NCBI RefSeq assembly: GCF_002237755.1
Contig: NZ_MWSJ01000021.1
Location: forward strand, 1 to 64,000
Source of the DNA: Lysinibacillus sp. KCTC 33748
GTDB taxonomy: Bacteria > Bacillota > Bacilli > Bacillales_A > Planococcaceae
Length of the DNA stretch: 64,000 nt
Direction: 5' to 3'
Shown: positions 1 through 8,861 of the stretch, one piece after another
Numbering within the stretch: position 1 is the stretch's first letter
Layout: every line of letters begins with the position of its first letter
The notes under the pieces: generated by a model
Database searches by the model: none
Told to the model about the DNA's origin: nothing
The model's input: the letters and a program-made list of their open reading frames with translations, nothing else
Position numbers and translations under genes: made by a program

Positions 1-25
1 AAGAGCTGCCCGACCTATTCTTCAC

Positions 26-86
26 CTCTACTATATAAAAAAATAGTAGTACGAACCAATGCCTTGGTCTGCACTACTAATCTTAG
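26..86. other. Two overlapping inverted repeats at window start
   Basis: CTACTAT pairs with ATAGTAG across an A-rich loop, and the second arm can alternatively pair with the ACTACTA near 80. This may be the remains of a leader or terminator of a gene left of the window. No coding sequence is visible in the first 230 bases. Confidence 0.3.
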
Positions 87-173
87 TATGTTTTTCTTAT
101 TGAACTAACGGAGCAGGTTAGTGGAAGAAATAGCAAGTGGGTTTAACTAGGAGAAGTGTCGATGACATTAAAG

Positions 174-200
174 AAGACACCGAGGTGTCTTATGTTTTTT
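174..200 (+). terminator. Rho-independent terminator
   Basis: AAGACAC and GTGTCTT form a 7-bp stem with a CGAG loop, followed a few bases later by six T. It reads on the plus strand, so it would end a transcript coming from left of the window. The minus-strand gene that ends at 232 has no T-run here. Confidence 0.5.
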
Positions 201-231
201 AAATTAAGAATATTGATAAATTGGAATTTAA

Positions 232-1692
232 TTACTTAACATTATACTTATTTTCGGAGCGAGGCATCTTATCGGTGAGTATATACCAAGTAATGCTTGC
301 TGTTAATAATGTTGACGAAATCAAAGCTGTAAGAACACTATATGTTTGCCAAATAAGTATCGTTGACCAATCGAAGGCAAAAAACATTATACACTGGGCA
401 ATCGTAGCGATTAGGAAAATAATTGTTACGATTGTTCTCTTTTTTGTCATTGGCTGCTGCTCATTCGTTTTCCTTTTTCTTAATCCTAAGAGAAATAACA
501 GAACGGCCAATAGGCAAAGAATAATTGTGGTAGACGACAAAATGATGTCCAAAAGCTGTGTGCCGCTTATCTCATATGACTGAGTTAGATTGCCGTTTAA
601 TATATTTTTAACTTTTAGTACCAGGTTTATATTGGTATTTGCGCCGTTGCTCAGTAAGCAGATGGCTGTTCGTTCATTTGGCAGTATGGCTACTTCGGTT
701 CTAAAATTCGGATTACCCCCAGTGTGTTCTATAAACGTTTGTTCGGCGTTTACCGACCAACCTGCCGCATAATACATATCGTTGACAGCCGAAACAGACA
801 TATCACCCCTATGTGATTTTTCGATAACCCTGTGAAATATTTCGGGTATGTCCTGCAAGATACCCATCTGTATGCCCATCCAACGCGCCATATCTTTTGT
901 ATTAGAAATGATATAGCCGGCAGGTTTATTCCCAGCATAATCCGGAGCGTTAAATGGAGTTGTTATGAAAAAGGAAGAACGGTAGCCCTGCGCTAACTGT
1001 CCAGTGGCTTGAGCATCTTCTTTATAAACATACGTCTGGTGAAGACCTAAGGGTAGAAATACCTGTTCCCTCATAAAGTCTTCATAGCTTTGTCGTGATA
1101 CAATCTCAATAACCAAACCCAATACGTCATAATTAACGGTTCCATAGTTATATTGTTCACCGGGAGAGAACGCCAATTCAGCATCTACCAGCGTTTCCAC
1201 AGTCTTTTGCAACATATCAGGCGTATTGCCTTGTGGAATATTTTGAGTATGTCTAATATTTGTTAGGCCGCTAGTATGGTGAAGGAAGTTATTTAGTGTA
1301 AGGCTTTGCATATCAACAGGTTTACCTTGATACTTTAACGTAAACCAAGGTAAATATTTTTGGATAGGGTCAGTCATTGATAGCAGCCCTTGCTCTTCCA
1401 ATAGCAGAATCCCCATACCAGTAAAAGCTTTACTCACCGAGGCCAACTCATAGAGTGTATTTTCACTTGCAGACAACCCCTTTTCAATATCTGCATACCC
1501 AGAAGAAAAGTAGAACACTTCATCATTAGCAAGTATTGAGATTGACATTCCAGGCACACCTGATGTACGAGAGGCATCATCTAGCAACGCTTGTATTGCC
1601 ACAGATTTCGAATCTGACAACGCATAACTTTGTGTTGCGAATCCTGAGAATAATATAAGTATCGTTAATACAAAAACAATAGTCTTTTTCAT
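232..1692 (-). CDS. Serine beta-lactamase / penicillin-binding protein-like hydrolase with C-terminal membrane segments
   Basis: Exported serine hydrolase of the class C beta-lactamase / PBP4* superfamily (PF00144), 486 aa. A signal peptide covers residues 1-24. The active-site SxxK is S85-V-S-K88 and the third motif is HTGG near residue 325. Where Y-S/A-N is usual, the sequence reads Y183-G-T185, so the Asn is replaced. After the catalytic domain (about residues 30-365) there are three predicted membrane helices, as in many Firmicute relatives anchored to the membrane. An AGGAG-type ribosome site lies just before the ATG. The exact substrate (peptide, ester, beta-lactam or wall peptide) cannot be told from sequence. 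It stands alone in an accessory region. Confidence 0.85.
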   Translation of the reverse strand: MKKTIVFVLTILILFSGFATQSYALSDSKSVAIQALLDDASRTSGVPGMSISILANDEVFYFSSGYADIEKGLSASENTLYELASVSKAFTGMGILLLEEQGLLSMTDPIQKYLPWFTLKYQGKPVDMQSLTLNNFLHHTSGLTNIRHTQNIPQGNTPDMLQKTVETLVDAELAFSPGEQYNYGTVNYDVLGLVIEIVSRQSYEDFMREQVFLPLGLHQTYVYKEDAQATGQLAQGYRSSFFITTPFNAPDYAGNKPAGYIISNTKDMARWMGIQMGILQDIPEIFHRVIEKSHRGDMSVSAVNDMYYAAGWSVNAEQTFIEHTGGNPNFRTEVAILPNERTAICLLSNGANTNINLVLKVKNILNGNLTQSYEISGTQLLDIILSSTTIILCLLAVLLFLLGLRKRKTNEQQPMTKKRTIVTIIFLIATIAQCIMFFAFDWSTILIWQTYSVLTALISSTLLTASITWYILTDKMPRSENKYNVK

Positions 1693-2060
1693 AAACTCTC
1701 CTTTTTGAAGAATTATAAGAGTATAAAAAACTTATTTTTATAATTATAAACTAAATTCTAATTTATATTTCTACTTACCTATATAATATCAAGTAATTGT
1801 GAAGAGTTACACTTAAACTAACGGGTGCGTTTCTTTAATAAGCAGGGTACATTTTCACAAATATATCGTACCCATTATACAAATCGTTCGTCTAATATAA
1901 AAGAAAAGATTAGCATCAAATAATCCATTAGGTAATTTTTCTACACATTTTCTACACAATCACCTTAACAAACCCTATAATACCAAGGTTTCAGCAGAGT
2001 ATGCCACTCCCTCCTGGGACGTCTTTAACAAAATAAAGGTTGATTTTCAACCGAAAAGAA
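1693..2060. other. Intergenic region, possible phage attachment remnant
   Basis: No gene seen. At about 1936-1957 TTTCTACACA occurs twice in tandem, the kind of short direct repeat seen near tyrosine-integrase genes as arm sites. A GGTTGA/TCAACC hairpin follows near 2037-2052. Because an integrase remnant lies at 2172, an old attachment region is plausible but unproven. Confidence 0.25.
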
Positions 2061-2063
2061 AAA

Positions 2064-2107
2064 CGCTTAAAGCCTTATAAATACTAGGTTTTGAGCGTTT
2101 TTTTATA
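2064..2107. terminator. Terminator hairpin downstream of integrase remnant
   Basis: AAAAACGCTTAAAGCC pairs with GGTTTTGAGCGTTTTT (16 bp, two G-U pairs), flanked by T-rich sequence on the plus side and A-rich sequence on the other, so it could work in both directions. It lies just past the stop of the minus-strand integrase fragment. Confidence 0.6.
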
Positions 2108-2171
2108 TTTTGATAAATATTAAAAATCGCATTGAATAACATATAAAATCTATTTTAGGTAAACAAAAAAA

Positions 2172-2489
2172 TTAAGATGAATAAACATTGATTGCTATTT
2201 CTTTATCTCGTTCTTCCATCTCTTTTAATACATGCGAATAATGATCAAGTGTTGTTTGAATATCAGATTGTTCTATACGTTTTGAAACAGAATAAATATT
2301 AGCACCTTTGTAAATCAAAACACTGGCATGAGTATGGCGTAAACCATGAATATAAATATGTTCGATCTCCAATGCATCTAGTGTTTTTCGTAATAATTTA
2401 TTACCACCTTCATTTGTTACAGCTAATATTAATTTCTTGAATTCATTCATACCTTTCTTATTATAGAAATTTTTTCTCTGATTGTTCAT
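2172..2489 (-). pseudogene. C-terminal fragment of a phage tyrosine integrase
   Basis: The reading frame ends with a recognisable tyrosine recombinase C-terminus: HGLRHTHAS (the H-x-x-R box) followed by TTLDHYSHV with the catalytic tyrosine. The LGH box normally found between them reads IEQ here, so the conserved histidine is lost. The N-terminal core-binding part is missing, and upstream of about 2490 the open frame reads as nonsense antisense to another fragment. A methionine at 2450 could start a roughly 92-residue peptide, but this is best read as a dead remnant of a prophage or integrative element. Confidence 0.75.
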
Positions 2490-2502
2490 TTTACTGGCCA
2501 CA

Positions 2503-2758
2503 AAAATGAACGATATACGTGATTTTGTGAACGCTAAAGACGTTATAGCTAACATTATCCGTGAGATTGCGAACGGTACATTAACAATTACTAGTACATT
2601 ACGAGCTGTATTTGTAGGGGCATATCGTAAAGCTGTAGAGCAATTACGGACTAAGTCTAGTAAATCATCATATGATAGAAGAAACACCAAAAAGAGAACG
2701 ATCAGTACCGTTTTATAACTGGCTTTATGAACGTAATGATTGTACACAAATAAAATAG
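2503..2758 (+). pseudogene. Phage-type gene fragments, YozE-like end
   Basis: Plus-strand codons look coding across this stretch but change frame. The first part (about 2503-2718) gives an unrecognised helical peptide. From the ATG at 2672 another frame encodes MIEETPKRERS then PFYNWLYERND and stops at 2758. The FYNWL pattern resembles the start of YozE SAM-like proteins common in Bacillus phages, but the usual roughly 70-residue domain is cut after about 28 residues. With the integrase piece on the other strand, this marks a collapsed prophage. Confidence 0.4.
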
Positions 2759-2980
2759 CAGACCGAACTTAGAAAATTCACTTTGGTAAAGTATCTAATA
2801 CTAAGAATCAGTATTTATGAAGTAAGGTTTTGGGTTTGTGATATAGTTAATTCCTGCTAAAGAAATTTATCTAAAAGGTGAAAAATGGCTCTGCTCAATG
2901 ATGTTCTGTTGAAGCAGTCAATCAAATTGTCATGGCTTCGTTAAGCGTAACATGACTGGGGACTTCTTACAGGACAGATA

Positions 2981-3012
2981 AAAAAAAGATAGAGCAGGTC
3001 ACTCTATCTTCA
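2981..3012 (-). terminator. Terminator of the lipoprotein gene at 3045
   Basis: On the minus strand AGATAGAG and CTCTATCT form an 8-bp stem followed by a run of T. It lies 35 bases past the stop codon. Confidence 0.8.
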
Positions 3013-3044
3013 AATTATTTCAACAATATGGTAAATCTTGAATC

Positions 3045-3755
3045 CTAATCTTGTATTTTTACCAATATTCCATCTTCGAAATACAAATATTTCCCATAAT
3101 CTGAATACACCCATTGCTCTGATTGATGACTAGCAGTAATTGTTCGGTTAATGTCGTCGGGTTCTCCCCAATTGGTATCGAGAACTTGCTCTTTTGTCAT
3201 TCCTATGTAAATACGATTTTTAGCTTTCTCAATTTTCCTAGCTTCTTTTTCAGCTTTTTCTTTTTTTATAGATGCTTCAAGTTCTTCTATATCTGTTGAA
3301 AATTTTTGATATATAAATGATTTAACATTTTCACTTAAATCTCCATTATCTAAAGTTAAAATTTCGTAACCAAAGGGACCAAACGTTTCCGCTTTTTCAT
3401 AATACCTTTGAACGGCAAGATTATAAAGTTCAATCGTTTTATCTGTTGGTCTGATTTCTAAATCAGGACTTTGAATAAACGATTCTTTATAATAGGAAAT
3501 TACATCTAAGTAACTTTCTTCATCTATAAGCTTGATCATATTTTTTTCAATATTTTTAGCTTTTTCTTGACGCTTTTGATCTTCAACTGATATTTCTTCT
3601 GTTTGCTTCGTTTCAATTGATTCTTCTTTTTCTTCTAACTTTTTTGTAGTTTCTTGATTAGTACAACCAACAAGAGTGAATAAGCATAAAATTAATATTA
3701 TGAACTTATTGTATTGATTATTTACTTTCACAACATCGACTTGGTTTTCCTGCAA
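3045..3755 (-). CDS. Lipoprotein with C-terminal IYIGM (SmpA/BamE-like) domain
   Basis: Predicted lipoprotein: a hydrophobic segment and the lipobox LVGC give a lipid-anchored Cys, followed by a charged linker rich in E and K. The last 55 residues, starting IYIGMTKEQVL and ending YLYFEDGILVKIQD, resemble the short SmpA/OmlA-like fold found at the end of many Firmicute surface proteins (inference). A TTG start at 3755 is chosen because GGAGG lies seven bases before it; an upstream in-frame TTG at 3770 sits on that site. The gene at 5010 ends in nearly the same domain. Function unknown. Likely faces the outside of the membrane. Confidence 0.7.
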   Translation of the reverse strand: MQENQVDVVKVNNQYNKFIILILCLFTLVGCTNQETTKKLEEKEESIETKQTEEISVEDQKRQEKAKNIEKNMIKLIDEESYLDVISYYKESFIQSPDLEIRPTDKTIELYNLAVQRYYEKAETFGPFGYEILTLDNGDLSENVKSFIYQKFSTDIEELEASIKKEKAEKEARKIEKAKNRIYIGMTKEQVLDTNWGEPDDINRTITASHQSEQWVYSDYGKYLYFEDGILVKIQD

Positions 3756-3914
3756 TTTTGATTCCTCCAAAAACTAATACTTTGGTCTACTAAGTTAGTT
3801 TACTACATTTACTACTATATTAGTATGAAAATTTCAATTTTAATCCATTTTGTAAACCGTAATGTCTTATCACCCACCATACTATTGTAATTAATTTAAA
3901 AAGAGATTTATACT

Positions 3915-4172
3915 TTGAATGAATTTGAAAATATAACAATTGATGCAGCATTAAAACGAGTTCGTAAATATCTAAAACTATTACAAGAAGAATTAGCACA
4001 TAGAAGCAGTTTGGATAGAGCATACATCAGTATGCTAGAAAGAAATATCAAACAACTGACAATAACAACGATATTTCTATTAGCAGGAGCTTCGGAAATG
4101 AAACCTTCTGAATTTGTTAAGTTATTGGAAGATGAATTTGAAGGATATATCATCAAACGCACTACGGAATAG
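3915..4172 (+). CDS. Small XRE-family DNA-binding protein
   Basis: An 85-residue protein. The stretch from LKRVRKYLKLLQEELA through LDRAYISMLERNIKQLT matches the Cro/C1-type helix-turn-helix pattern (scaffold arginine, QEELA turn, YISMLER recognition helix), followed by KPSEFVKLLEDEF. The GLSQ normally before the turn reads KLLQ. Only a weak ribosome site precedes the ATG. It is divergent from the lipoprotein gene and may regulate its neighbours, or be an island or phage leftover. Confidence 0.6.
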   Translation: MNEFENITIDAALKRVRKYLKLLQEELAHRSSLDRAYISMLERNIKQLTITTIFLLAGASEMKPSEFVKLLEDEFEGYIIKRTTE

Positions 4173-4274
4173 TCACGACTAAAATCAACTACAGGGGCAT
4201 GATAGTTCTATAAGATAAAGGAATAAGTAAGATGATTATCGAATACCTAAATATCTTCAATTAGGGGGATGTGT

Positions 4275-4607
4275 ATGTACGATTACAAAAGTATTCATTC
4301 AGATAAATTTGCTTCATTTATTAAAACTGATGTCATTGAAAATTTTTTAATATTAAATATGAATTGCACTAAACTAAGTACATTGCTGTTTACTGAGGGG
4401 TTAAGTGGCTCAGGTATAATAATTAGAGGAATGAATGCTAATTTACAAGGTAATTATGCGTATGATTCTGCTGATGAATTTACTGAGATAAATTTAATTG
4501 AGATTGACTTTCCAGATAACTCTGATGGTGCTTTGGAGGATGAAATATTGAAAATTGCACAGAAAATTTCAAATGAGTTTTTATGGAAAATTGATTTAAG
4601 AGAGTAA
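4275..4607 (+). CDS. Hypothetical protein, 110 aa
   Basis: Acidic soluble protein with no recognised family. GGGGG at 4264-4268 is six bases before the ATG at 4275; the ATG at 4269 abuts the ribosome site and is rejected. The sequence holds alternating hydrophobic strands (FLILNMN, GSGIIIRGMN, INLIEIDF) and a C-terminal helix. It resembles in size the immunity-type proteins found in accessory islands, but that is only a guess from context. Confidence 0.5.
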   Translation: MYDYKSIHSDKFASFIKTDVIENFLILNMNCTKLSTLLFTEGLSGSGIIIRGMNANLQGNYAYDSADEFTEINLIEIDFPDNSDGALEDEILKIAQKISNEFLWKIDLRE

Positions 4608-5009
4608 TAAGTTAGCTTTCCTTATAAATTTATTTTGCCCTCGGAAATTTTCGCTTTAATTTTTAAACTCGGATGGTTAATATATTCAGTACTGTAAACG
4701 CATCAAGAATCGTTGAATCGGATAATTGGCTGTCTCGAATGTCTGAATCTGCAGTTGTTGGTCGTATATTACTATAAATCTTAACTTGCGTCAGTTTTGC
4801 GTTACTAATTTTTCTCCGTACTATAACTATATTGCGAAATGCCACCGAATAATATCTGACGACTTTCCTTATTTTTGCCACACTGACAACCAAACACATC
4901 AATCAAATTCAGGTAAGTGGCTAAAAGAAAAAAATAAAGATTTTCTATCATAATAACTATTTATTAGTGTAATATATTAATTACAGTATTTTGAATGGGT
5001 GGTATTATT
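4608..5009. other. Intergenic, no clear gene
   Basis: About 400 bases. A 34-codon open stretch from the ATG at 4674 and an antisense 79-codon frame overlap here. Neither has a ribosome site or a recognisable product, and the region looks like decayed coding DNA. Confidence 0.35.
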
Positions 5010-5984
5010 ATGCTAGCAAACAGTAAACACAAAAAAATTATCATAGTAGTAACAATAACATTTTTTCTAATAAGTGGATTTTTTTCATATCTATTTATCT
5101 CAAGCAAAATAGAAAGAAAAAAAGAAGAGAGAGAATATGCTTTCGAAATGAAAAAATCTATTTATAGTAACTATAAAGAATCTATGGATGAAATTGATGT
5201 AGCAAAAAATGTTGAAACAGTCATTAGAGTGATAGAAGAATCAGAGGATGTTTTAAATAAGCTTTCTGATGATAAAGAATTAGTAAGATATTATAGCGAG
5301 TTTGAAGAAGGAAATGATTACATAGATACTCTAAGAGAACTTGCAATTAAGAATCTTAATTTGGCAGTACCAGCTTTATTGGAATCTTATATAACATTAA
5401 GTCAATATGAATCTATTGACTTCATTGAGGAATCAGAACATATTAGCGAGGAAAATAAATCTATATTACTTAAAATAATGGCGAGAGTTGAGACGGAGGA
5501 AACGAAACAATATTTGGATAGAATGGAAAAAATGGTGAAAAAAGGGAGGTATGGAGCGGCGATAAGTTTGTATAAAGAAAAAGAACTGATACAACATAGT
5601 GAGGACGGTAATGCTTTATACTATTATGCATTATTAAAACAGAATAATTATGGTTATGAATCATTTGAAGCGAAAGAAGAATTGGCGCAAAATGTAAACC
5701 CGAATTATACAGGGAGAATGAGTGCTGAAATAAATGAAGAATTTGAATATAAAGAAGGAGTTGTTGGAATTTTCCACAATATGTGGGGGTATTATTATGA
5801 AGAAAATCAAAAAAGTGATATTTATATTGGGATGAGAAAGGAAGAAGTTTTGGAATCTAAATGGGGTAAACCAAAGGATGTTAACCGTACTACAACATCT
5901 AATAGTATTAATGAACAATGGGTTTATGATAATTATAAATATTTGTATTTTGAAGATGGAATTTTAACTACGATTCAAGAGTAA
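5010..5984 (+). CDS. Membrane-anchored protein with C-terminal IYIGM domain
   Basis: 324 residues. After a short basic start there is one transmembrane helix (about residues 8-27), then a charged helical region of about 230 residues, then the final domain starting IYIGMRKEEVLESKWGKP and ending YLYFEDGILTTIQE. That domain is clearly paralogous to the end of the lipoprotein at 3045. Start at ATG 5010 because GGGTGG lies seven bases upstream; an earlier in-frame ATG at 4995 has no such site. Probably an extracytoplasmic protein. Function unknown. Confidence 0.65.
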   Translation: MLANSKHKKIIIVVTITFFLISGFFSYLFISSKIERKKEEREYAFEMKKSIYSNYKESMDEIDVAKNVETVIRVIEESEDVLNKLSDDKELVRYYSEFEEGNDYIDTLRELAIKNLNLAVPALLESYITLSQYESIDFIEESEHISEENKSILLKIMARVETEETKQYLDRMEKMVKKGRYGAAISLYKEKELIQHSEDGNALYYYALLKQNNYGYESFEAKEELAQNVNPNYTGRMSAEINEEFEYKEGVVGIFHNMWGYYYEENQKSDIYIGMRKEEVLESKWGKPKDVNRTTTSNSINEQWVYDNYKYLYFEDGILTTIQE

Positions 5985-5991
5985 TGTATAG

Positions 5992-6019
5992 GCACATCAT
6001 TAATTTGGTGTGCTTTTTT
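5992..6019 (+). terminator. Terminator after the 5010 gene
   Basis: GCACATCA pairs with TGGTGTGC (8 bp, one G-U), followed by TTTTTT. Eight bases after the stop codon. Confidence 0.85.
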
Positions 6020-6690
6020 GTGTTGGTGAAAACTATTAATTAGAAACCTAAAGCTCAAAGCAGAATACATGAATCGTTCAAAGGTACTAGGCAGAGTAAG
6101 TGGTTTGTTATTATTGCATAAAACTGAGCTTGCTACAATGAGACAGGTAGCTAAGCAATCATTCAAAAGGTTGCAGAACTAAATCAGGATAGCAGAACAT
6201 GCGTATAAGTACTGCTATGGTAGCACAGAAGTTTTATGTGGCAGGTCGCGACTGACTACTGTAGGGAGGGTTAAGTTAAGGTTAGCTTTAATATATCATA
6301 CCTCCTATAATTGAAAAACCTTATAGTATAAAATTGTATAATATACAAATCTTATCACATAGTATAATGATACATCCATTAACCTCCAACTTTAGTTGAA
6401 TAGTAAAAACCTATCTCAAAACGGTTTTGGCGGAACAGCCGTACAACATATCAATTATCTTTCTAAATAAAGCTGACAGAAGTTTAATATCGTTAGGCTA
6501 CGTTATCTGATCATGGACAGCGTTTCGTCGCTAAATGAACAGAATTGCACGTGTAATTCAATGAAGGAATTATTCACATATAATTAGAGATGTTCTCACT
6601 AAACCATTTGTTACTATCATTCTTCCTTCAGAAAGATTCTTTTGTAAATTAGAATAATTTATATAAAAAACGGAAAGAAATAGGGTAAAA
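6020..6690. other. Gene-poor stretch, likely decayed DNA
   Basis: About 670 bases with no supported gene. A short open stretch from 6069 (about 37 codons) has no ribosome site and the coding-like frame shifts soon after. No repeat copy or structural RNA was recognised. Confidence 0.4.
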
Positions 6691-6909
6691 ATGTTGGAGT
6701 TGATAGGTATGGAATTTGATAAAGAGAATGAAGTTTACTGCTACAGCTGTCGTAAAAAAACTTTATTTACACGTAAAGATACGCATAATAAAAGTGGGGT
6801 AGACAGTCATTGTAGTGAATGTTCGGGTATTTGGTTTGAATGGCAAAATCGAGCTGTGGAGAGAGAAATGGAAAAGTGGGTTGAATATAATAAAGGGCTC
6901 GCAAATTAG
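6691..6909 (+). CDS. Small zinc-ribbon-like protein
   Basis: 72 residues with CYSC near residue 17 and CSEC near residue 42, a CxxC pair spaced like a zinc ribbon, followed by an amphipathic helix rich in E, K and W. Downstream of a modest AGGG ribosome site. It may bind a metal and interact with nucleic acid or protein, but no family is recognised. Isolated between two long gaps. Confidence 0.5.
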   Translation: MLELIGMEFDKENEVYCYSCRKKTLFTRKDTHNKSGVDSHCSECSGIWFEWQNRAVEREMEKWVEYNKGLAN

Positions 6910-7050
6910 AATAAGGCGTAGTTTTCTTCGTTCAAATAGGTAAAGAATAAATAAAAATATTGCTAATCATATTACTAATAGTTTATATATATTTTAGATA
7001 GATAGTAAAGAAGCAAAAGAGTCAGCTTGAAATTGAAAGTACTTCTTGTG
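6910..7050. other. Short gap before terminator
   Basis: AT-rich, no gene seen. Confidence 0.3.
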
Positions 7051-7087
7051 AAAACAGCTCATGCCTAAGAAGCATGAGCTGTTTTTT
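7051..7087 (+). terminator. Strong terminator
   Basis: AAAACAGCTCATGC and GCATGAGCTGTTTT form a 14-bp perfect stem followed by T. It lies about 140 bases past the zinc-ribbon gene and probably ends that transcript. Confidence 0.85.
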
Positions 7088-7357
7088 AGTCTTTATTTCT
7101 TTGTTGAAATCGTAAAAATGACAAATTTAACTTGAACACTTTATGAACGTTTTGTTAAAATTCATAGCACTTTCAAATAGAATATAACAAAATGATAAGA
7201 TATTTATTATATTTAGCACTATTTATCTACGTATTTCAAGAAAAAACATACTAACATAATACACCCTTTATCATGTTTATGCATAGTTTGCTTATTAATA
7301 AATTCATAGCTATCATACCAGTAGTAACACAATTTTAAAAGTAAGGAGATTAGTAAT
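7088..7357. other. Upstream region of the AA10 gene
   Basis: Holds the AAGGAG ribosome site near 7342 and an AT-rich promoter region. No operator is obvious. Confidence 0.4.
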
Positions 7358-8716
7358 ATGAACATTAAATTCACAAAACTAAGTAAGAGTACAAAGGGGA
7401 TAAGTGCTGCCATTTTAGCAGCTGGAATCATGGGGGTTACAATGGCACCAAATGCATCGGCCCATGGGTTTGTTGAGAAACCAGCTAGCCGCTCCGCTTT
7501 ATGTAGCCAAAATTATGGCGCGCTTAACTTGAGTTGTGGAAGCATTATGTATGAGCCACAAAGTCTAGAGGCACCAAAAGGATTCCCACAAGGTGGACCA
7601 ATTGATGGACAAATTGCATCTGCAGGTGGTAAGTTTGGTGGCATCCTCGATCAGCAAACTGCAAATCGCTGGTTTAAAAATACGATTACTGGTGGACCGA
7701 ATACCTTTACATGGAAGTACACTGCAGCACATTTAACAAGCAAATGGCACTATTATATTACGAAAAAGGGCTGGGATTCTAATAAGCCATTAACTCGCGC
7801 TGATCTTGAGCCAATTGGAACTGTTGAACATAATGGTTCTGCTGCATCAAATAATTTAACGCATACAATTAACGTACCAACGGACCGTAGTGGCTACCAC
7901 GTTATTTTAGCTGTTTGGGATGTAGCTGATACTACAAATGCTTTCTACAATGTCATTGATGTTAATTTGGTTAATAATGTGGATATAGATAAGGAAGCTC
8001 CATCTCAACCAAATGGATTACAAGCAACGAAAGTTACTTCTAACAGCGCTGAACTAAAATGGAATCCTTCTACAGACAATGTAGGTGTAAAAGAATATCA
8101 AGTATTCCGTGATGGTAAAGTAGTTGGAAATGTAGCGGGAACTACATTCACAGATAAAAATTTAAAAGCGGAAACAAAATATACATATACAATAAAGGCA
8201 GTGGATGCCGCTGGAAATGTTTCTAAAGAAAGTGAATCTACATTTGTAGAGACAATGAAAGCAACTCCAGATACGGAAGCACCAACGCAACCAACTACAC
8301 TACATACGATGGCAGTAACATCATCAAGTGTAGACTTAATGTGGAGTGCATCAGAGGATAATGTAGCAGTTGACCATTATGTTATCTACCGAGAAACACC
8401 AGTAGGGCAAATGACTGCAGTTGGAACATCTAAAACTACATCTTTTATGGACATGAATCTACAAGCTAATACAACTTATAAGTATGCAGTCACTGCTGTT
8501 GATGCAGCTGGAAATGAATCTATTAAAAGTTCCGTTTTAACTGTGACTACAAAAGAGCAAGGGGCGTCTTATGAGCAATGGAGTTCATATAAGGCATATA
8601 CAAAAGGTGATAAAGTAGAGCACCAAGGTAAAGTATATGAAGCGGTTCAAAGCTATCAAGGATATGGAGATCCAAATTGGATTTTTGCATTGTCTTTATG
8701 GAAAGAAGTTAAATAA
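7358..8716 (+). CDS. Secreted chitin-active lytic polysaccharide monooxygenase (AA10) with two FnIII domains and a chitin-binding module
   Basis: Secreted copper enzyme that oxidatively cleaves chitin. A signal peptide ends at ASA, leaving His36 as the mature N-terminus (HGFVEKPASR), which with His125 (TAAHLTSKW) forms the copper brace; an axial Phe lies in NAFYNVIDVN. The AA10 domain covers about residues 36-205. Two fibronectin type III domains follow (about 214-297 and 305-395), and a C-terminal CBM5/12-like module (about 403-452; WSSYKAYTKGD, the aromatic pattern YQGYGDPNW). Length and order match GbpA/ChbB-type proteins of Bacillus and Lysinibacillus. AAGGAG precedes the ATG. It has its own terminator, so it is probably monocistronic. 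Confidence 0.93.
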   Translation: MNIKFTKLSKSTKGISAAILAAGIMGVTMAPNASAHGFVEKPASRSALCSQNYGALNLSCGSIMYEPQSLEAPKGFPQGGPIDGQIASAGGKFGGILDQQTANRWFKNTITGGPNTFTWKYTAAHLTSKWHYYITKKGWDSNKPLTRADLEPIGTVEHNGSAASNNLTHTINVPTDRSGYHVILAVWDVADTTNAFYNVIDVNLVNNVDIDKEAPSQPNGLQATKVTSNSAELKWNPSTDNVGVKEYQVFRDGKVVGNVAGTTFTDKNLKAETKYTYTIKAVDAAGNVSKESESTFVETMKATPDTEAPTQPTTLHTMAVTSSSVDLMWSASEDNVAVDHYVIYRETPVGQMTAVGTSKTTSFMDMNLQANTTYKYAVTAVDAAGNESIKSSVLTVTTKEQGASYEQWSSYKAYTKGDKVEHQGKVYEAVQSYQGYGDPNWIFALSLWKEVK

Positions 8717-8732
8717 AAAGTAAAGTCCTAAT

Positions 8733-8764
8733 AAAAAGCCTTGCTTATGCAAGGCTTTTTTCAA
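8733..8764 (+). terminator. Terminator of the AA10 gene
   Basis: AAAAAGCCTTGC and GCAAGGCTTTTT form a 12-bp stem, 17 bases after the stop codon. Confidence 0.9.
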
Positions 8765-8861
8765 ATTTAGTTAATGACTTTATCAATCCAAATGTCTAAG
8801 AAACGAGAGAAGAGAAAACTTATAAAAAGAGGTATAATAGGAAGAAACTCAAGATAGAAAG

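Noticed and set aside
221-583. 120-codon plus-strand frame
   Set aside because: Antisense to the end of the beta-lactamase-like gene; no ribosome site and no protein-like features.
1980-2060. Possible tmRNA end near the integrase fragment
   Set aside because: No T-arm or CCA pattern; only a vague GGGACG similarity.
4663-4902. 79-codon minus-strand frame
   Set aside because: No ribosome site or recognised family in a decayed region.
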